From Nocardia vinacea (GTDB taxonomy: Bacteria; Actinomycetota; Actinomycetes; Mycobacteriales; Mycobacteriaceae), in NCBI RefSeq assembly GCF_035920345.1, contig NZ_CP109149.1, forward strand, positions 4,154,001-4,218,000: a stretch of 64,000 bases of DNA, given 5' to 3'. The notes under the pieces were generated by a model, which was given only the letters and a program-made list of their open reading frames with translations, made no database searches and had not been told where the DNA came from. Positions 12,801 through 27,800 of the stretch are shown here, piece by piece; within the stretch, counting starts at the first letter, position 1, and every line of letters starts with the position of its first letter. The translations under genes and the position numbers were made by a program.

Positions 12801-15800
12801 GGCACAGCTTGCCGACCCAGCCCACCGAGGCCGTCGAAGAACGGCCCAAGGACCGGGCAGAGTTGCTGCTGGAAATTTTCCCGGCGGATTACTCGGCAGC
12901 AGATCTGACGGAGATCGCGCAAACTATCGACTGGCGCGAAACCGTGAAATTGGCATTACGCCAGGCGATCCTGTCCGGCCGAATTCCAGCGGAGACGCAC
13001 CTGCCCTCGAGCAGAGCAGTCGCCGACCGTCTCGGTTTGTCGTCGTCAACTGTGGCAGCGGCGTACCGGGAACTAGCAGGCTATCTCGAGAGCCGCGGCA
13101 GGCGCGGCTGGACGGTGGCCCACGACAGCCAGTGGCCGAATGAACCGGCATCGGACCCAGGTGTACCGATGCTCGCACAGAAATTGGTGGATACGCTCGC
13201 CACGGAATCACCGACCGGGAAGCTGGCCGACATCGCGCAAGCCATCGGCTGGCGCGACACCGTGACATTGGCGTTGCGCCAGGCGATCCTGTCCGGCCGG
13301 ATACCAGAGGACACCCGACTGCCCTCAGCCAGAGCGCTCGCCGACAGGCTCGGTGTGTCGCCGGCAACTGTGGGAGCCGCGTACCAGGAACTAGTCGCCG
13401 CAGGCAATCTCGTGAGCCGCGGCAAGCGCGGCACCACGGTGGCGAAACACCGTCAATCGCGCGATGCCACGGCCACCCCTGATGCGAATCGGACTACCGG
13501 CGGTGCCGCAGGACCCACACGTCGACGCCCGGCCGGTCCAGGCACACCACACCGCCACACCACGAGGCCGCAGCTATCCCCCGGCGGGATCGCACCCGCC
13601 GAAATCGACGGCAGGCGGCACCACCACACCCCACCAGGTCCCGACGGACGCCGCCGACCCCAATCGGGCGCAAGGAATCCCGAACCCGACGGCACCACAG
13701 CACACCCCAGCGAAACACCAGATATGTCGGCCGACTCCGACGCGAGCACCTCGGCGAGCGATACACCCCACGATCCCGCGTCCGCTCCGCTCGCTGTCGC
13801 CGATCGCGACTCGCCGGAACGACAGGAGTCCGTTGACCCAGACGAGTTCTGGCGGCGAAATCCGTTCGCGGTCGATTTCAGCGACAGCCTCGGATTTTCG
13901 TTTGCGAAGCCCACCAAACGCGGCCACCACCAGGAACTCGTAATCACCGCGAACACACTCGACTGGCAGGTCCAAGAGTTCCTAGGCGCGTCTATGTGCC
14001 ACTGGCTCACCGGCGCGCTGCATTATCTCACCGGGTGGGAGATTGTCGCGATCGATAGCCTGGTCGGCAGGGTATGGCAGCCCATTCACACTGCCGTCCG
14101 AACTCCCTACGGTGACCTGCTCGACATCTTCGGTCGTGCCGACGTAGATGCCGTCGGCGCGAGGTGCGCAGGCTCGGACCCGTTCAGTCACCGACCCGTG
14201 GCCGCGGATCGCGTGCCCGGCGACGTGGTCGTCGGGATCGAACACCTTCGTGGCGACAAGCTGTGGTGGGCGGCCGAAACATCGCTGGAGGTTGTCGCCG
14301 TCATTGTGCATTTCGCACGATATCTGTTACGCCACAATGGATTCGCCGATATCGCCGATGCCCCGGCTAGCCACGGCGAGCAACCCGATGCCAGCGAACG
14401 GCGGACCGAGACGCGGATGAGGACGGGGTCCACAGCGTCGATCGAAACGGACGGGCGCCCAACACCCACCGCCCGGGCATCTGAGTGGCTAACCCAGTGG
14501 CTTCCGGACTGGCCGCCGGAGCAGGTCGCCGACGCGGTTCAGCAGTTGGCCGAGCTGGTCGCCCCGGAAGAAATGCGTCCGAACCATGAGATCCGGGTCG
14601 TGCTGCACGAATCCGGAGAACCCGGCGACCGGAAGCTACGAGTCACGGTCGGTGACTCGAGCTTCGAATTGCGCGAAGCGACTCCAGTGGCTACGGAACC
14701 GGCGCTCACCCTCGACCCCACCGTAATCAAGAACTGCGCCATCCAACTCGCTCGCGTATTCCGGGCGGTAGCACTCATCAACGACGGCTCATCCGAACCC
14801 GACGACACCAACCGCCAATGGGACTCCAAAAAGAACTGGAAACCCGTCGAAGCCACCCTCAAAACCCAACTCCAACCCACCGCATACGACGGCGATCCCC
14901 GCTTCACCACCACCGCCGAAACCGTTCGCAACGCCGAACAAACCGGCATCCACATAGCCGTCCGCGTCGTCAACGACGGCACAAAGACACACATCCTCGG
15001 CTTCGTCAACGCCGAAAACCAAGTCCTCGTCTTCGACACCCTCACCGACGATCCCACCCCCGACCCCGACGATCCCCACCCCGACATCTACATCCCCCAC
15101 GTACGCAACTACGACGGCGACGAAAGCGACAAAAACAAATGGGATCCCAAATACCAGACCGTCACGGAACTCTTCGCCGCCGACTACACCATCAGCGACG
15201 ACGGCACCCTCACCCCCACCAACAAACCACTCCCCTGGTACCGACACACCAAACACCCCCGCAAAATCGAAGGACCACCCAGCAACCAGCAAAACCCACC
15301 GGACCACCCCGAACCCGGACAGCCGACCCCCGACAACGCCGCCAGCGAGCACCACCCCACACCAGCCGCCAACATCGATCCTGTGGCCGTGGTTCGGACA
15401 TCGCCCGACACCGCGGTCATCGAATACCACGATCGCTCCAGGTCGGCAACCGCGACCGAGGTATCGGGCGCGATTGTCGTCCGCTCGTTGAAACCCGGGC
15501 CGGTCGACCTCTTCACCGTCTGCGGCATTGTGACGGCCGTCTGGCCGGAGGGCCATGCGGAGCCGACTTCGGCTACCGAGGGACCATCAGCGCCACGCCC
15601 AGATGCCACATTGGTACTGCACGCCGTGGAAGCGAAGGGCAAGGGCCACCCCGCGATTGCCAAAGAGCTCGGCGGTCTGCCTTCGATCCCTGTCCAACAC
15701 GGCGATCTGACCGTACATCTCACGATGCTCTACCGGATTTACCACTCGGGCGGTGTCGAGGCGACGATCATCTACGTTCTGCCCGATGCTAACAATCCCG

Positions 15801-18800
15801 ACTTCGACGCCATAGGCAGCCAGGTCGATGCGACTCTGATGTCCCGCTTCCCCGGCGCCACGATTAAGATTCGCGAGTTCCACCAGGGCGCCATCGACGA
15901 CTCCTTCGACCGCGAGCTGCACTCCGATCCCGCTGCAGCAGGCGGAGTTGCTGGCGCAGGAGGGGGTGTCGGGGGAGGCGGTGGGAGCGGGTCCGAACCG
16001 CCCGAAACAACCGACGAGCGCGTCAACGAAATCGAGGTGATCGATGAGTCCGTCGACGACGTCGGCGGTGAAACCACCACGACCGCAAGTAGTTCCGAAA
16101 CGCCGGCCTCAGCCGATGAGACACAAGCAATTCCCCCCGGACCGGCCCCTGGCCCGGGTGACGGTCCGCCCGTTGCGGATCTGCTGGCGGCTGTCGATCC
16201 CGTGCGGTTGGAGTTGTTGTGCGCGGTCATCGCGGCGGAACACCCTGACGCGGAGCCGAATCCGACCGATGCGGTATCGGACGCGGACGTAGCGCGCAAC
16301 CAGCATCTGGACGGTATGCTCCGCCGACTCGATGAGTTGCGCGCGGTGCTGGATCAACCGGATACGGTCACACCACGCCGACTTCAGTTGCTGGTGCACC
16401 ATTTCCACGCCGTGGCAGAGCGGCTGGCGGCGTTGGCGGCATTGATGAACGCAGACGACGCCACTCACCCGGATCAACAATTCCCGCAAAGTGCCCTGGA
16501 ACAGGACCCGCTGCGCGTGGCTGCGGTCGACCGCTATCGCATCGCCGATGATCGAGTCCGCGCACTCGGCAACGTATTGCCGGACAATCCCCCCAATCGC
16601 CCGGTACCGCCCAATCCTGCAGCACCACAACCTGCCCCGGTTTCGGCGCAGAACCGGCGCGGGCTCGCGCGCACAACCGACGAGCAACTTGTGCAAATGG
16701 TCCGGGAGCGGGCGGGGTTGCCTCCGGAACGCGAGCACGGGCACCAGGATCTCCGCGCTGAGCGTGCCCGAGAAATGCGTCAGATCCATGCGATGGATGA
16801 ACGCTACGCCACCTACGGACCGGAAGGTGCTGATCACGCCGGCATCGGTGGCACGCCGAACGAGCTTCGTACCGAGCCGACATCCGATCTCTCGGCCCTG
16901 CTTGCGGAGATCCGCGATGCCGGTGTCGAAGCACGGCTGGTGGTCGGTGGAGGGCACAACTACCGGCCGGCGGAACCAGGAGAGGTATTCGTCAATATCG
17001 CCGAGCAAGTCCGGCCCGACCTGGTCACCGATGTCCGCGATCTATCTGCCCTTCCAGACGATGAATTCGACGTGGTCTACCTCGAGCGGGCACCGATGGA
17101 TGTCATCGTCGCAGAACCGGACTCGCTGGCAGAGGTTCACCGTGTCCTGAAGCCGGGCGGCAAGCTGCTGCTCAGTCCAGGCATCGGAAGGATGATCGCC
17201 GCCGATAGCCGCACCCACACCATCCAACGGCTCGACGAGGCAGGATTCGAGCAGGTCGAATTCCGGATCGGTAAAGAAAGCCTGTTCATCGATGAACGGC
17301 CGGATGACTGGTACGAAATCACCGCCGTCAAGCCGCCGCAACGCTCCGAGGGCGCACAGGGAGCCGCCGAATCTCCACGCGGCGTCGCAGCTGTCCATGA
17401 TGATCCCTCAGCACCTAGCGCTCTAACCGGGGCTGCACCCGCGAGAACCGATGCGGGCCAACCAGGTACTCCCCCGTCCCCTCGAGAGCCAGCTCTGTCG
17501 GGCGCGATCGCTTACCGAGAAATCGGCCGAGAATTCGGCGCAAACACCACATCGGTAGGTGGACTGGTGACCGGAGCCAGTGCCGAAGGTGGACCGAATT
17601 CCCTTGTACTGCACGCGATCGAGGGCCGTGGTCCGAGTCACCCCGAGCTTCAGAAAGAAGCCGGCGTTCCCTTCTTGATCACGATCGAATACAACTCGAT
17701 CACGGTGAATTGCAATATTCGCTACCGCGATCACGATGATGGGAAACTGCGCGCCTGGGCGTGCTACCACAATCCGGATCGCGACAACCCGGACTTCGTC
17801 GCCCTGCGAACAATCGTCGATGACGCTCTGCTGAAACGCTTCCCCGGCAGAGTGATAGAGATCCAGGACTGGTACCACTTCGGCGAAAGCTGGCTGAACC
17901 CCGATACCACGAGTTCTGATGCGCGGCGACTCGGCCCGCAGGCAGCGACATCGAGCACCCGGCCGTCCCATCCTGAACGAGCCGAGTCGGCCACCGCGGA
18001 GCCTATGCCGGACACCCCCACCGGCGTGCCGCCTGCGGCGGGCGGGGTTGCTGGCGCTGGCGGGGGTGTCGGCGGAGGCGGTGGCAATGGGAGCGGGTCC
18101 GAACCGCCCGAAACAACCGACGAGCGCCAGACCACCGCCCTACCCGAGTTCCGCGGTCGGCCCAGCGATGACGCGGTGGAATTGTTCGAACGAATCCTCG
18201 ATGCGGAACAGACCGGTGATCCGCAGGCGCAGGAACTTCGGGCCGAGGCGGAGCAACTCATCCCCGACGACGCCGAGCGTGCCTATGCCGAACGTTATGT
18301 CGGGAATGCGCGCCGTGCTGCGGCGTTGGCCGCGGAACTGGGGATGACGCCCGAGCAACTCGATGCGCAGATGACCGAGGAGCTGCGGCAGGCATTCCGC
18401 GGCCAGATCGTCGTTCGCGTCACGTCCTCGACGCTGCGCAAGATTCTCGCCGACGGCAGATATAAAACTCTGTTCGAAGTTGCCGCAAAGGGCAGGCTTG
18501 CACAATTACCGGTGGCGGCAAGGGCGCAGCGCGAACGTGAGTTGTTCGGGCATGCGCTCGATATGCCCGAACAATCGCGGCCGGTCTACGGACGCATTCG
18601 CTCCGGTCGGCTCTCCTGGCTGCAGGAGGGCAATCTCCCGACCATTCTCGAATACGGCGACGTCGATATCGTCGTCGCCCCATCGGAGCGAGCAAGGACA
18701 ACGGCATGTGTCGGCAGCCCGACGTTCGTGCAGGCAATACCGAGCAGCGTCGACGATCCGCGGCCCGAGTCGTTCGGCGCGACACCGAGCCAGCACGGCG

Positions 18801-21800
18801 AGTACGGCTACTTCGGACTCGAAGGCATCGGCCGCGACTATGACGGGGCGCGGTTCCACCGGAACGCCCACATTCTGACCCAAACCCATGGCGGTCTCCG
18901 GGCTCCGGACATGACCTTCATCGTCTTCCATCACGAACGTCCGGACGAGGAGCTACAGCAAGCGCTGGCAAACGCCGGAATCGGGTGGTCCCATGCGGTC
19001 GACATGGACACAGCGACCGAGACCGTGTCGGCCGCCGCTACCCCCGAGGCCGCCGCCCCCATCGCCGGCTTCGACGCGGCGCACGCGAACAGGCGCGGCG
19101 CTCGATCGACTCCGCCGCCCGACCGTGTAGATACCGCTCCCAAAGGTGACGAGCCGGATGGTGCCGTTGCGTCAACTCCGGATACCTGGACTGAAATACC
19201 CACTGGCAGTGCCAGCTCGACGACCACCGAGTCGACGGGCGGCACTGCCCCGGACCCGGGTCCCGAATCAGCGCACACCGCAACAGATTCCGGCGAAACC
19301 ACAGATGTTTCCGACCAGCTGGCACCACCTGCTGAAAACAGCCGGGTCTTCCACCTGCTGATGGCCCGAGTCGGCAACCCGGTGGTAGCACGAGACCTCG
19401 CCGCCAGAGTCCATGCGCGCGCCGTCCAAGAACAACTACCCACCCAATCCGACGACGCCCCAGAACGACTGCACGAAATCGCCGAAAACGTCCTGGCCGA
19501 ACACCGAGCCGCCATGGCACAACTCGACGACGCCATCGGCGACAAACCCAAGCCCGCGAGACAACAACTCCCCGCCCACCTCCAACACGCCGACCGCTTC
19601 TTCCACCACCTCCCCGACAACCATCAACCAACACCCCAAAACCCAGACGAATCTGCCGTACCCGCTTCCCAGAGCAACGCGAGACCCGATAGGGACCCGG
19701 CCACCGAAAGCGCCATCCCAACACCAGCCGACACGGCGGACGATGCGCCGAGCGAACAGACACTGCCCCGGAACACCGGTGACGAGTCGAGAACCGGTGC
19801 GAGCCAATCGGATTCGGAGCCACAAGCAGCCGCTGAGCACTCCAGCACCGAACAACCAGCACCCACGAACCGGTCCGACGAACGACCGGACCACAGGCCC
19901 GATCCTGCCGCACCGACGGCACCGTCGGCGCTCTTCCGGTTCAGCATGCCGGGACCAGAGCATCCGGTCGCCCCGACCCCATGGAGCAGTCACACGACGC
20001 CTTGGTCGGGTAAGAGTGAGCCCGCATCTGCTCCGGCGGATAGCCCCGCACAGCCCAGCACGGCTGTTGGCAACCAAGCACATCGACCACCCACCGCGGC
20101 GACCACACCCGAGGGACCGAGTGACCGCGAGGCCACCAATCCGTGGTCCGGACGGAAAGCTGGGTCGCCCGCATCGACTCCGGCCCGGGCAGGTCAGGGA
20201 GCCGACCCGGCCGTACCTGCCGAGCCGCTTCGACAACTGATCGATGAGCATGTGGTTCTCCGGCAACCGGACCAGGCGGTCGATCTGCTCCGGGAGCACT
20301 TCGGGAAGAACGTACTTCCGTGGATCCAGGCGAACATACGCGAACCTCGAGTCGCTCGGCAGATCTTCGACGAGGCGTGTGCCGGCGCAATCAGTCGTCT
20401 CGGCCAAATTCGTGATCGGGATATCAAGGATTGGGTCGTCCTCAACGCTCGAAACCTGATGAACGAACACCGCGAATTCGTTCAGTTCCGACAGCGCATC
20501 TGGGACATCTTCAGCGCAGGTGCCGGCGCCGATGAACTCGGACCGGCGAGCCGCATACTTGCCGCTGACAGAAAAGAAATCGAAAACGGCATCCGCACAT
20601 TCCTCCTGCCCGAACAGCAGCGAAAGGTCTGGCAGCTCTGGCCGGTCCGGCGCGGCTCGTCGGCTGTGAACCCGCAACCACCCGCCGATATCGCGGCCAC
20701 TGACCTCGTGCTGTGGACTGCCGTACGGAGGTTGGCCATTGCCATCGCTGCCGAGGGCACCGGAATCGATGCCGCCAGTACCCGGCTGTCCGCGATGCTG
20801 GCACCGACAGCAAAGGAATCATCTCCGCCGCGCGCGCGAACGGCGCCGCGGACACCCAGTGGGTTGTCCGCGCGTGAAGTCGAGGTGCTCGAGTTGGTTG
20901 CGGGCGGAATGACGGATCGGCAGATCGCGACGACGCTCGAGATCACCCACCACGCCGTGCGCTACAGTCTCGAACGCATTTCGCTCCGGCTCGGTACTAG
21001 TAAAGACCGGAACACATTGGTGTCGGTAGCCTCGGCGCGGGGAATTATCAGTCTGGACAATTCCGCAGATCGTGCATCGCAGGCAACGCCTTCCGAATCA
21101 CCTGCGCCCGTCATCCGCCCAGATGCGGCCCCGGCTGGTACCCCTGACGATTCGGTGGCCACGGGGCTGGGTGCGACGGTCGATACAGCCTCGCCGGAAA
21201 CCGCACCTGCACCAGGAACCGTCGTCGCGCAGGAGAGCGAGCCGATCGAGGGCGATAAGGCACCCGCACCACCGCTCCGCCTCACCCGCGCGAAACCTGC
21301 TGGCCGAACCAACGCCGAAGGCGCTGTGGATCCCACGTGTGCGGTAGGAGCGTTCGCGGATGCCAGGAATCTCGGGTTCGACGTGCAGCAACCGGTGGAG
21401 GTGGACGGACCGGTGCCGCCAGCGGCGGTGGCCTGGCTGGCCGGGGCGCACCACCGGCGGTTCGATGGCGGACTCGGTGAAGCGGCGCAGTTCCTGACCG
21501 ATTTGGAGGCCGGTGCGGGGATGCTGGTGAACGCCCGCCCGGTCGGTGCGGCGATCGGGCATCTATTCCTGCTGCACAACGACGGCAAACAGATCTGGAT
21601 CTACGACCGGCAGGCAGCGCAGCCGAGGGCGGTGTTCGACCCGGAGAATCCGCCGTTCGCGGCGCAGACCACACATGGTCTGGTACTGACTCGCCGGGAT
21701 GGCGCCAGCACACTCGAGTCACGACAGCAGCAGCTCGAACACAACCCTCACGCCGACCCGGACATGACACGAGGACGAGCCCTCCGACCCGTCGATGCCG

Positions 21801-24800
21801 GCGCACTACCCCCCGGAGGGGACGAGCCACACCGGGCCTCGGCAACCGAAGCAACGCAACCGACCACGCCCACTGACTCAGCGGAGACCGGCGAAACCCG
21901 TTCGGCAGCTACGAGTTCGCAGCCGGATGGGCCCGCGAGCCCGCGCGGCAACAAGCCGGTCGAATCGAGCCAGGAAACGGCCGCCGATCGGATCAGGATG
22001 CTGCGGCAGCGAAATACCGAACTGATCCTCACATACGCGCAACTCGCGCGGGAAGGCATCACGTTTCGGGCCCATATCGTGAACCAAGCCCACGATCAGA
22101 TCCGCGACGAGATATCTCGTCTGGGAAGCACCGGAACAATAAGCGATGACGTGCCCGTGGTCGCCGGTCCGGACACGCAACTGGCGATCGATTGGGTGTT
22201 CCCCCACCGCATGGGGCCACGGGCCATCGAAATGGCGCACAGCTATCTTGCTGGCCGCGGGGATAGGGCACCGGCTGAGGCCCGCGACCAGCTGAACGAA
22301 CTGTGGCGGGTGATCACTCGCGCGGCTGCGGTGTCCTCCGGTACCGGCTATGCCCGCGATGTCGCCAAATTGGAGGCCGTCATAACGATTGCCGGCTGGA
22401 CGGATCAGCTGGGCGCCGTGGGGCAACCGTCACCTGTTCGGCTCGATCCGGCCGATCCTCACGAGGTCGACCCCCTCGCCGCACTCGATCTATCCGCCCC
22501 ACGCCGACAGCACCGACCACGTATGGGCGGCGGGCCCGGATTCGCCGGAATTCCGGACGGCGCAGTCGCACAGTTCCATGCGGGTGACGAACCGATACCA
22601 CGGCCGCTCGTACACTCCAGCACCGAAGCGGACAGCACAACGAATCCGAATAATGTTCGACAGGAACAAAATTCGACCGAACGCCGACACATCGTCGACC
22701 ACCACACGATGCTGCCCGAGGACATCGTGCGCTTTGTGCCCGAGCCTGCCGAAACCGCCGACCTGGGCGAGATCTCGAAACTCCACGCAGCGCGGATGCC
22801 GGACGGCAGGACCGTGTATTTCCGTACGCTCGGGGACCCCTCGGGTTACCCCATCATGGTGTCTCCCGGCACTCCGGTCGGGGTCGACGGTCCACTGCCG
22901 GACGCACAAGCGTTGGCCGACCGCGGATACTTTGTTGTCGTCGTGGAGCGACCAGGGTACGGCGACTCCGACCCCCTGCCCGGGCGCACGGTGGCCGACT
23001 GCGCCCGCGACATCGTTTACATCGCAACAGCGCCGTTCGGCTTCGAGCACTACTCGGTACTCGGACGCTCCGGCGGCGGCTCGGTGGCGATCGCCGTCTG
23101 TGCGCTCGACCCCGACCACGTGGACCGAGGCGTCGCGCTCGTCGGCACGTCACCGGTCCTCGGCGATCGTGGTCCCTGGATGAAGGGCATGGCCGAGCAA
23201 AACCAGGCGGCTTACCGGAGCCCGGATCTGCGGGCCATCAGGAACATGGCCAGGGAAACCGCGCAGGACGGAACCTGGCTGATCAGCCACAACTGGAATG
23301 CTTACACGATCGTGGACCTCATATGGGTGGAAGCATTTCTGAATCTGCTAGCCCGTGGCTATCAACGTGCGCTGCGCAACTATGAGGACGCATGGCCCGA
23401 CGACATGGTGCAGTTGGTTCAGCCCTGGGGAATCGATTTCGACATCCGCGTACCAGTCGATCTCGTGCACGGTAGCGTCGACCAGTTCTCGCCGGTCCAC
23501 CACAGCGAGACCAATGCCGCGCTAATCCCCACCTCGACGCTGTATCTCTTCCCCGGCGTATCCCACATGCTGGGCATGGACATGCTGCCCGTCATCACCC
23601 ACTATTTCCGCGCCGAACGAGACGCGTACTTCGATGAGGATCTGCCACGAAAGGCCGAAATCGAGCGCATTGAATCCGAGCCACGGCCTTTACCAGCCTG
23701 GTTGAAACAATGGATGCTGGCCCGTCTGGATGCGGTTGTCCGCGACGACGATGTCTCGGCGCGACTGCTCGATCTCCTCTCCCTGGTCCAGCCCACAGCG
23801 GCAGGCCATGATGACGGCGAAACCTCCCCGCCACCACCAGCTCGCCCCGAACCGCGGCAAAAACCACGACGCGACCCCCTGATCGGCCAGGGCGGCGGAG
23901 TCCCCGACCCCGACGCCCCCTGGGACGGCGGAGAATTCAAGTTCGGCCGGGTACGGGACCAGATGGACGAACTCGGTGTGTGGCACAACGACGGCGGTGG
24001 CGCGGAGCGCGGAAATCGCGAACCCGACCGACCGGATACACCAGCCGCCCTGCCCGGTGGCGACGAAAGCGACTCGACCACAACGGAAACCGACGATGCG
24101 CGCACGCGGCAGGAGACGGCGCGGGCCGAAGACGCGGGCTCGGTCACGCTGACCGAAGGCGAGGCCCGGCCCGAGAGCGGCGAAGGCGCCTCCGGAGTCG
24201 CCGCGCCAGATGTCGAGTCCGACGATCTCGACCCCGCGACGAATCCCGTCCTCGCGGCAGCACTGGACCCGACCGGAGTTCCGGCCTTCGACTGTATGGA
24301 AGCGCGGCATTTCCTGCCCGTATTCGAATTTGCGATGAAGGAGCAGCTCGGCGCACTCGACGATCTCGTCACGAACCCGGGTCCACGGCCTGCGGACACT
24401 CTGCGCCGATTTGCCTTGTCGGGCCTGTTGCTCGGCGCGGTGCAGCAACTTTTTTCAGAGAAAGCGGCAGTGGACCGGGATTCCGAAACCGCACGCTTGG
24501 AGCCGGAGATCGCGGCGCTGAGCAAAATGCACGATCAAAAGATCATGGCGAATCCGTCATTGCTGAACATCTTCTCCGAAATGCAAGCGAACATCTTCGA
24601 TTTGGAGTTGACCGCTCGGGAGCGATGGTTCGTATTGCACATGTTCGAGAGGTTCAGATACGCCGGAGCATATCTCGACGAGCAAGAAACTTCGATAATC
24701 CATGAAATCGATGCCAAGGTGGCCGGTCTGCAAGCCGACTACAAGGCGAATCAGATCAACGCGGCCGATGCCTTCGAGATCCATGTGGACGATGTCGGGA

Positions 24801-27800
24801 AACTGAACGGTCTGACTGCCGACAAAATAGAAAATGCCAGATCTCGCGCCGGCGAGAAGGGCGGTTACTCACTGTCCAAGCCCCCGTCGATCAGCGGCAT
24901 CTACCACCCCGAACTGGCGTCACTAACAGATCGTGCGATGCGGCAACAGGTGTACGAGAAGGTCTCGTCGTTGTCTGTCGGTGGAGAATACGACAATTCG
25001 CCAAACGTGCTGAATCAGGCCAGGGCATTTGCCGAACGTGCCGAAAAGGTCGACTACAGAAACTATGCGGACTTCCTTATACCTACGGGCCTTTTCGGAT
25101 CCACCGAGGAGATAAAAGATATCCTGCATGCTATCGCGCCGATCGTAAGGACTGCGGCCCGAGCCGAACTACAACAATTCGCCGAGGCCATCGGCGTAGC
25201 GGAGATACAACCGTGGGATTGGTCGTATGCAAAAGACACCCTGCTCCTTCAGCGGGTCGGGATAGACGAGAAGGCCATCCGTGAGTATCACGAGCTCGAT
25301 CGTGTTCTGAACGACGGCCTGTTCTTCGCGGCGGAGAAACTGCTTCGACTTACCATTACCGAGCTCCAAGGAGATCACAAGCCTCCGGTATGGCACGACG
25401 ACGTGCGAGTTTTCGCAGTCGTCCACGAGCAGGGACAGTGGCTCGGGCACATCTACTTCGACCCCTACTCGCGCGAGGGCAAGAACGGCGGGGCATGGAC
25501 CGACCCGGTTCGGCTCAAGTTCACGCCGACAGGCCAGACACCGTTGGTGAGTGTTCACCTGAACATCGAGAAACCAGTTGCCGACGGGCCGGTACTGCTG
25601 AGCCAGGACGACGCGGATATGCTGTTCCACGAGTTCGGGCATGCATTCCATTTCCTGCTCAGTGAGGGCACTTTCGATCCAGCCAACCGTCACCTGGTGT
25701 TCGCCTGGATCGAATTCGTCGCCAAAGTTTTCCAGCGCTTCCGGAAACATCCGCAGGTGCTGGCGAACTTCGCCAAGCATCACGAGACCGGCGAGCCGAT
25801 GCCGCCCGAAATGGTCGAAAAGCTGGACGAATGGACAACCGCTTACCGTGGCGTATCCACAGTTTTCCGAATGGCGGGCGCCATAATCGACCTTGCATGG
25901 AGTTCATTGTCGTCCGAGCAGATACCCAGCGGTAAATTTTTTACAGATGATACAGTGCTGGTGAAAGACTTCGAAGAAGCCGCTCTGGCCGAGTTCGGTC
26001 TGAATTTCCCGCAAATCGGGAACAGCTACCCATCTCAGTGGTTCCGCCACATATTCGCGCATATGGGCGGTTTCGGAACCTACTATGCGCAATACTGGTC
26101 GTATCTGGTGAGCGACATGCTCGCCCTGATGGTTTTCGCGCAACACATTGATCCGATACTCGAAGAAGAGGGCGGACTTACCCCGAAGGCCGGAAATTTC
26201 ATCATCGACAATGTCTTCGCTCCATTGGAAACAAACCTGGTCCAGGCATTGCGCCGACTGATCGGACTGAATCCCAATACCGAGTCCTTCCTCGCGGATC
26301 AAGGCCTCCTGTGGGCACATGCGCTGCTGAAGCTGCACCCGGAAGCAACCCCCGAATGGCTGACCATTCCCGACATGTGCCCGCCCGGGATCGACCTCGA
26401 GTCGTGGTGGAACCGCCGGCTGACCCAGGCCGAACGCGCAGCGCTGATCCGGGCGTACCCAGCCGAAGTGCTCGCGATGGATATGACGCACTCGCCGGAG
26501 ACCGTGGACGCCGCCGACCAGCGGCGGATGAAACTGCGCGCATACGCGCGGGATGCCCAGACCCGCGCGCAAAGCGCGGGGCCGATCGCCGACGATGCGC
26601 AGACCACCGAGCCTTCTAATCCACAACCGCACTCGGCACAACCTGGTCAGCCGTCGAACCAGGGCGCTGAAAATCCCTCGGCCGCAGCGGGTACCGCCGA
26701 TCCCACACCCGATGCAGAACCTGCCGGCGACGGCGAAAGCGATTCGACCACAACGGAAACCGACGATTCGCGCGCGCGGCCGGAGACGGTGCGGGCCGAA
26801 GACGCGGGCTCGGTCACGCTGACCGAAGGCGAGGCCATCACCCTTCGATTGGTCGCGCAGGGCGAGTCGCACGAGCGGATCGGGATCGTACTCGGCATGG
26901 CGCCGAGCCAGGTCGATCGGCTCCTTGCGCAACTGGCCGACAAGGTCGGGACCGCCGACACGGTTCGAGTGCTGCCATCCGATAGCGAGCCCGCCTCGAC
27001 CGATGCGCCGACGAATCTCATCGAACTGTCGTCCAACCAGGTAGAGATGCTTCGTGTCGTGGCCGGAGTCCTCTCCGCCACGACCGACGACGATACGACG
27101 ACAGTCTCCCCGGACACGGTGCGGGACTTCCGAACCAAGATGGACGAACACAGCGCCGCGAACGCACAGACCGCCGGCGCCACCCAGACCGAGCCGACCG
27201 ACCGCGAGCGAAACGTACTTCGGCTGGCCGCAGAAAGCTTGTCGTTCAAGGCAATCGCACGGATCGTCGGCGTATCGGACAACACCGTACGCAACGACCT
27301 CGAATGCCTTGTGGGCAAGCTCGGCGCCCCGGACCGAGCGACGCTGCTGGACGCGGCGCAACGTGTGTGGATCGCCGACCACCCGTCCGCCGAACCTGTG
27401 CCCGACCCGCCCGCCGACGTCAAGCTGGTGCGACGGGAGATGCAGGTCTTGCGCCTACTGACTGAGGGGCTTTCGAACAGGGCCATTGCCGTGGAGCTGG
27501 ACGTGAAAGAGCGCGGGGTGCAGGTCCTCCGATCTCGGCTCCGGTCCAAGCTCGGTATCAAGGACACCGACGCGATGGTCGAGTGGGCCGTGCGCAACGG
27601 TGTCGTCCCCGCCCCTGCGAACCGGCCCACCCCGCCCCCCGAAGAGGCGGCTGCCGAGCAGGCGCGCATCACATTGCAGGCACGCGTCGCGGCGGTGCTC
27701 GCCGACGGCGCCACACCGCCCCCGCTCAGCGGCGCACCGGATAACCCGGTAGCGAATCAGCCGACCGATTCCGAATCAACCGATCCCTTCGCGGTGGAAC

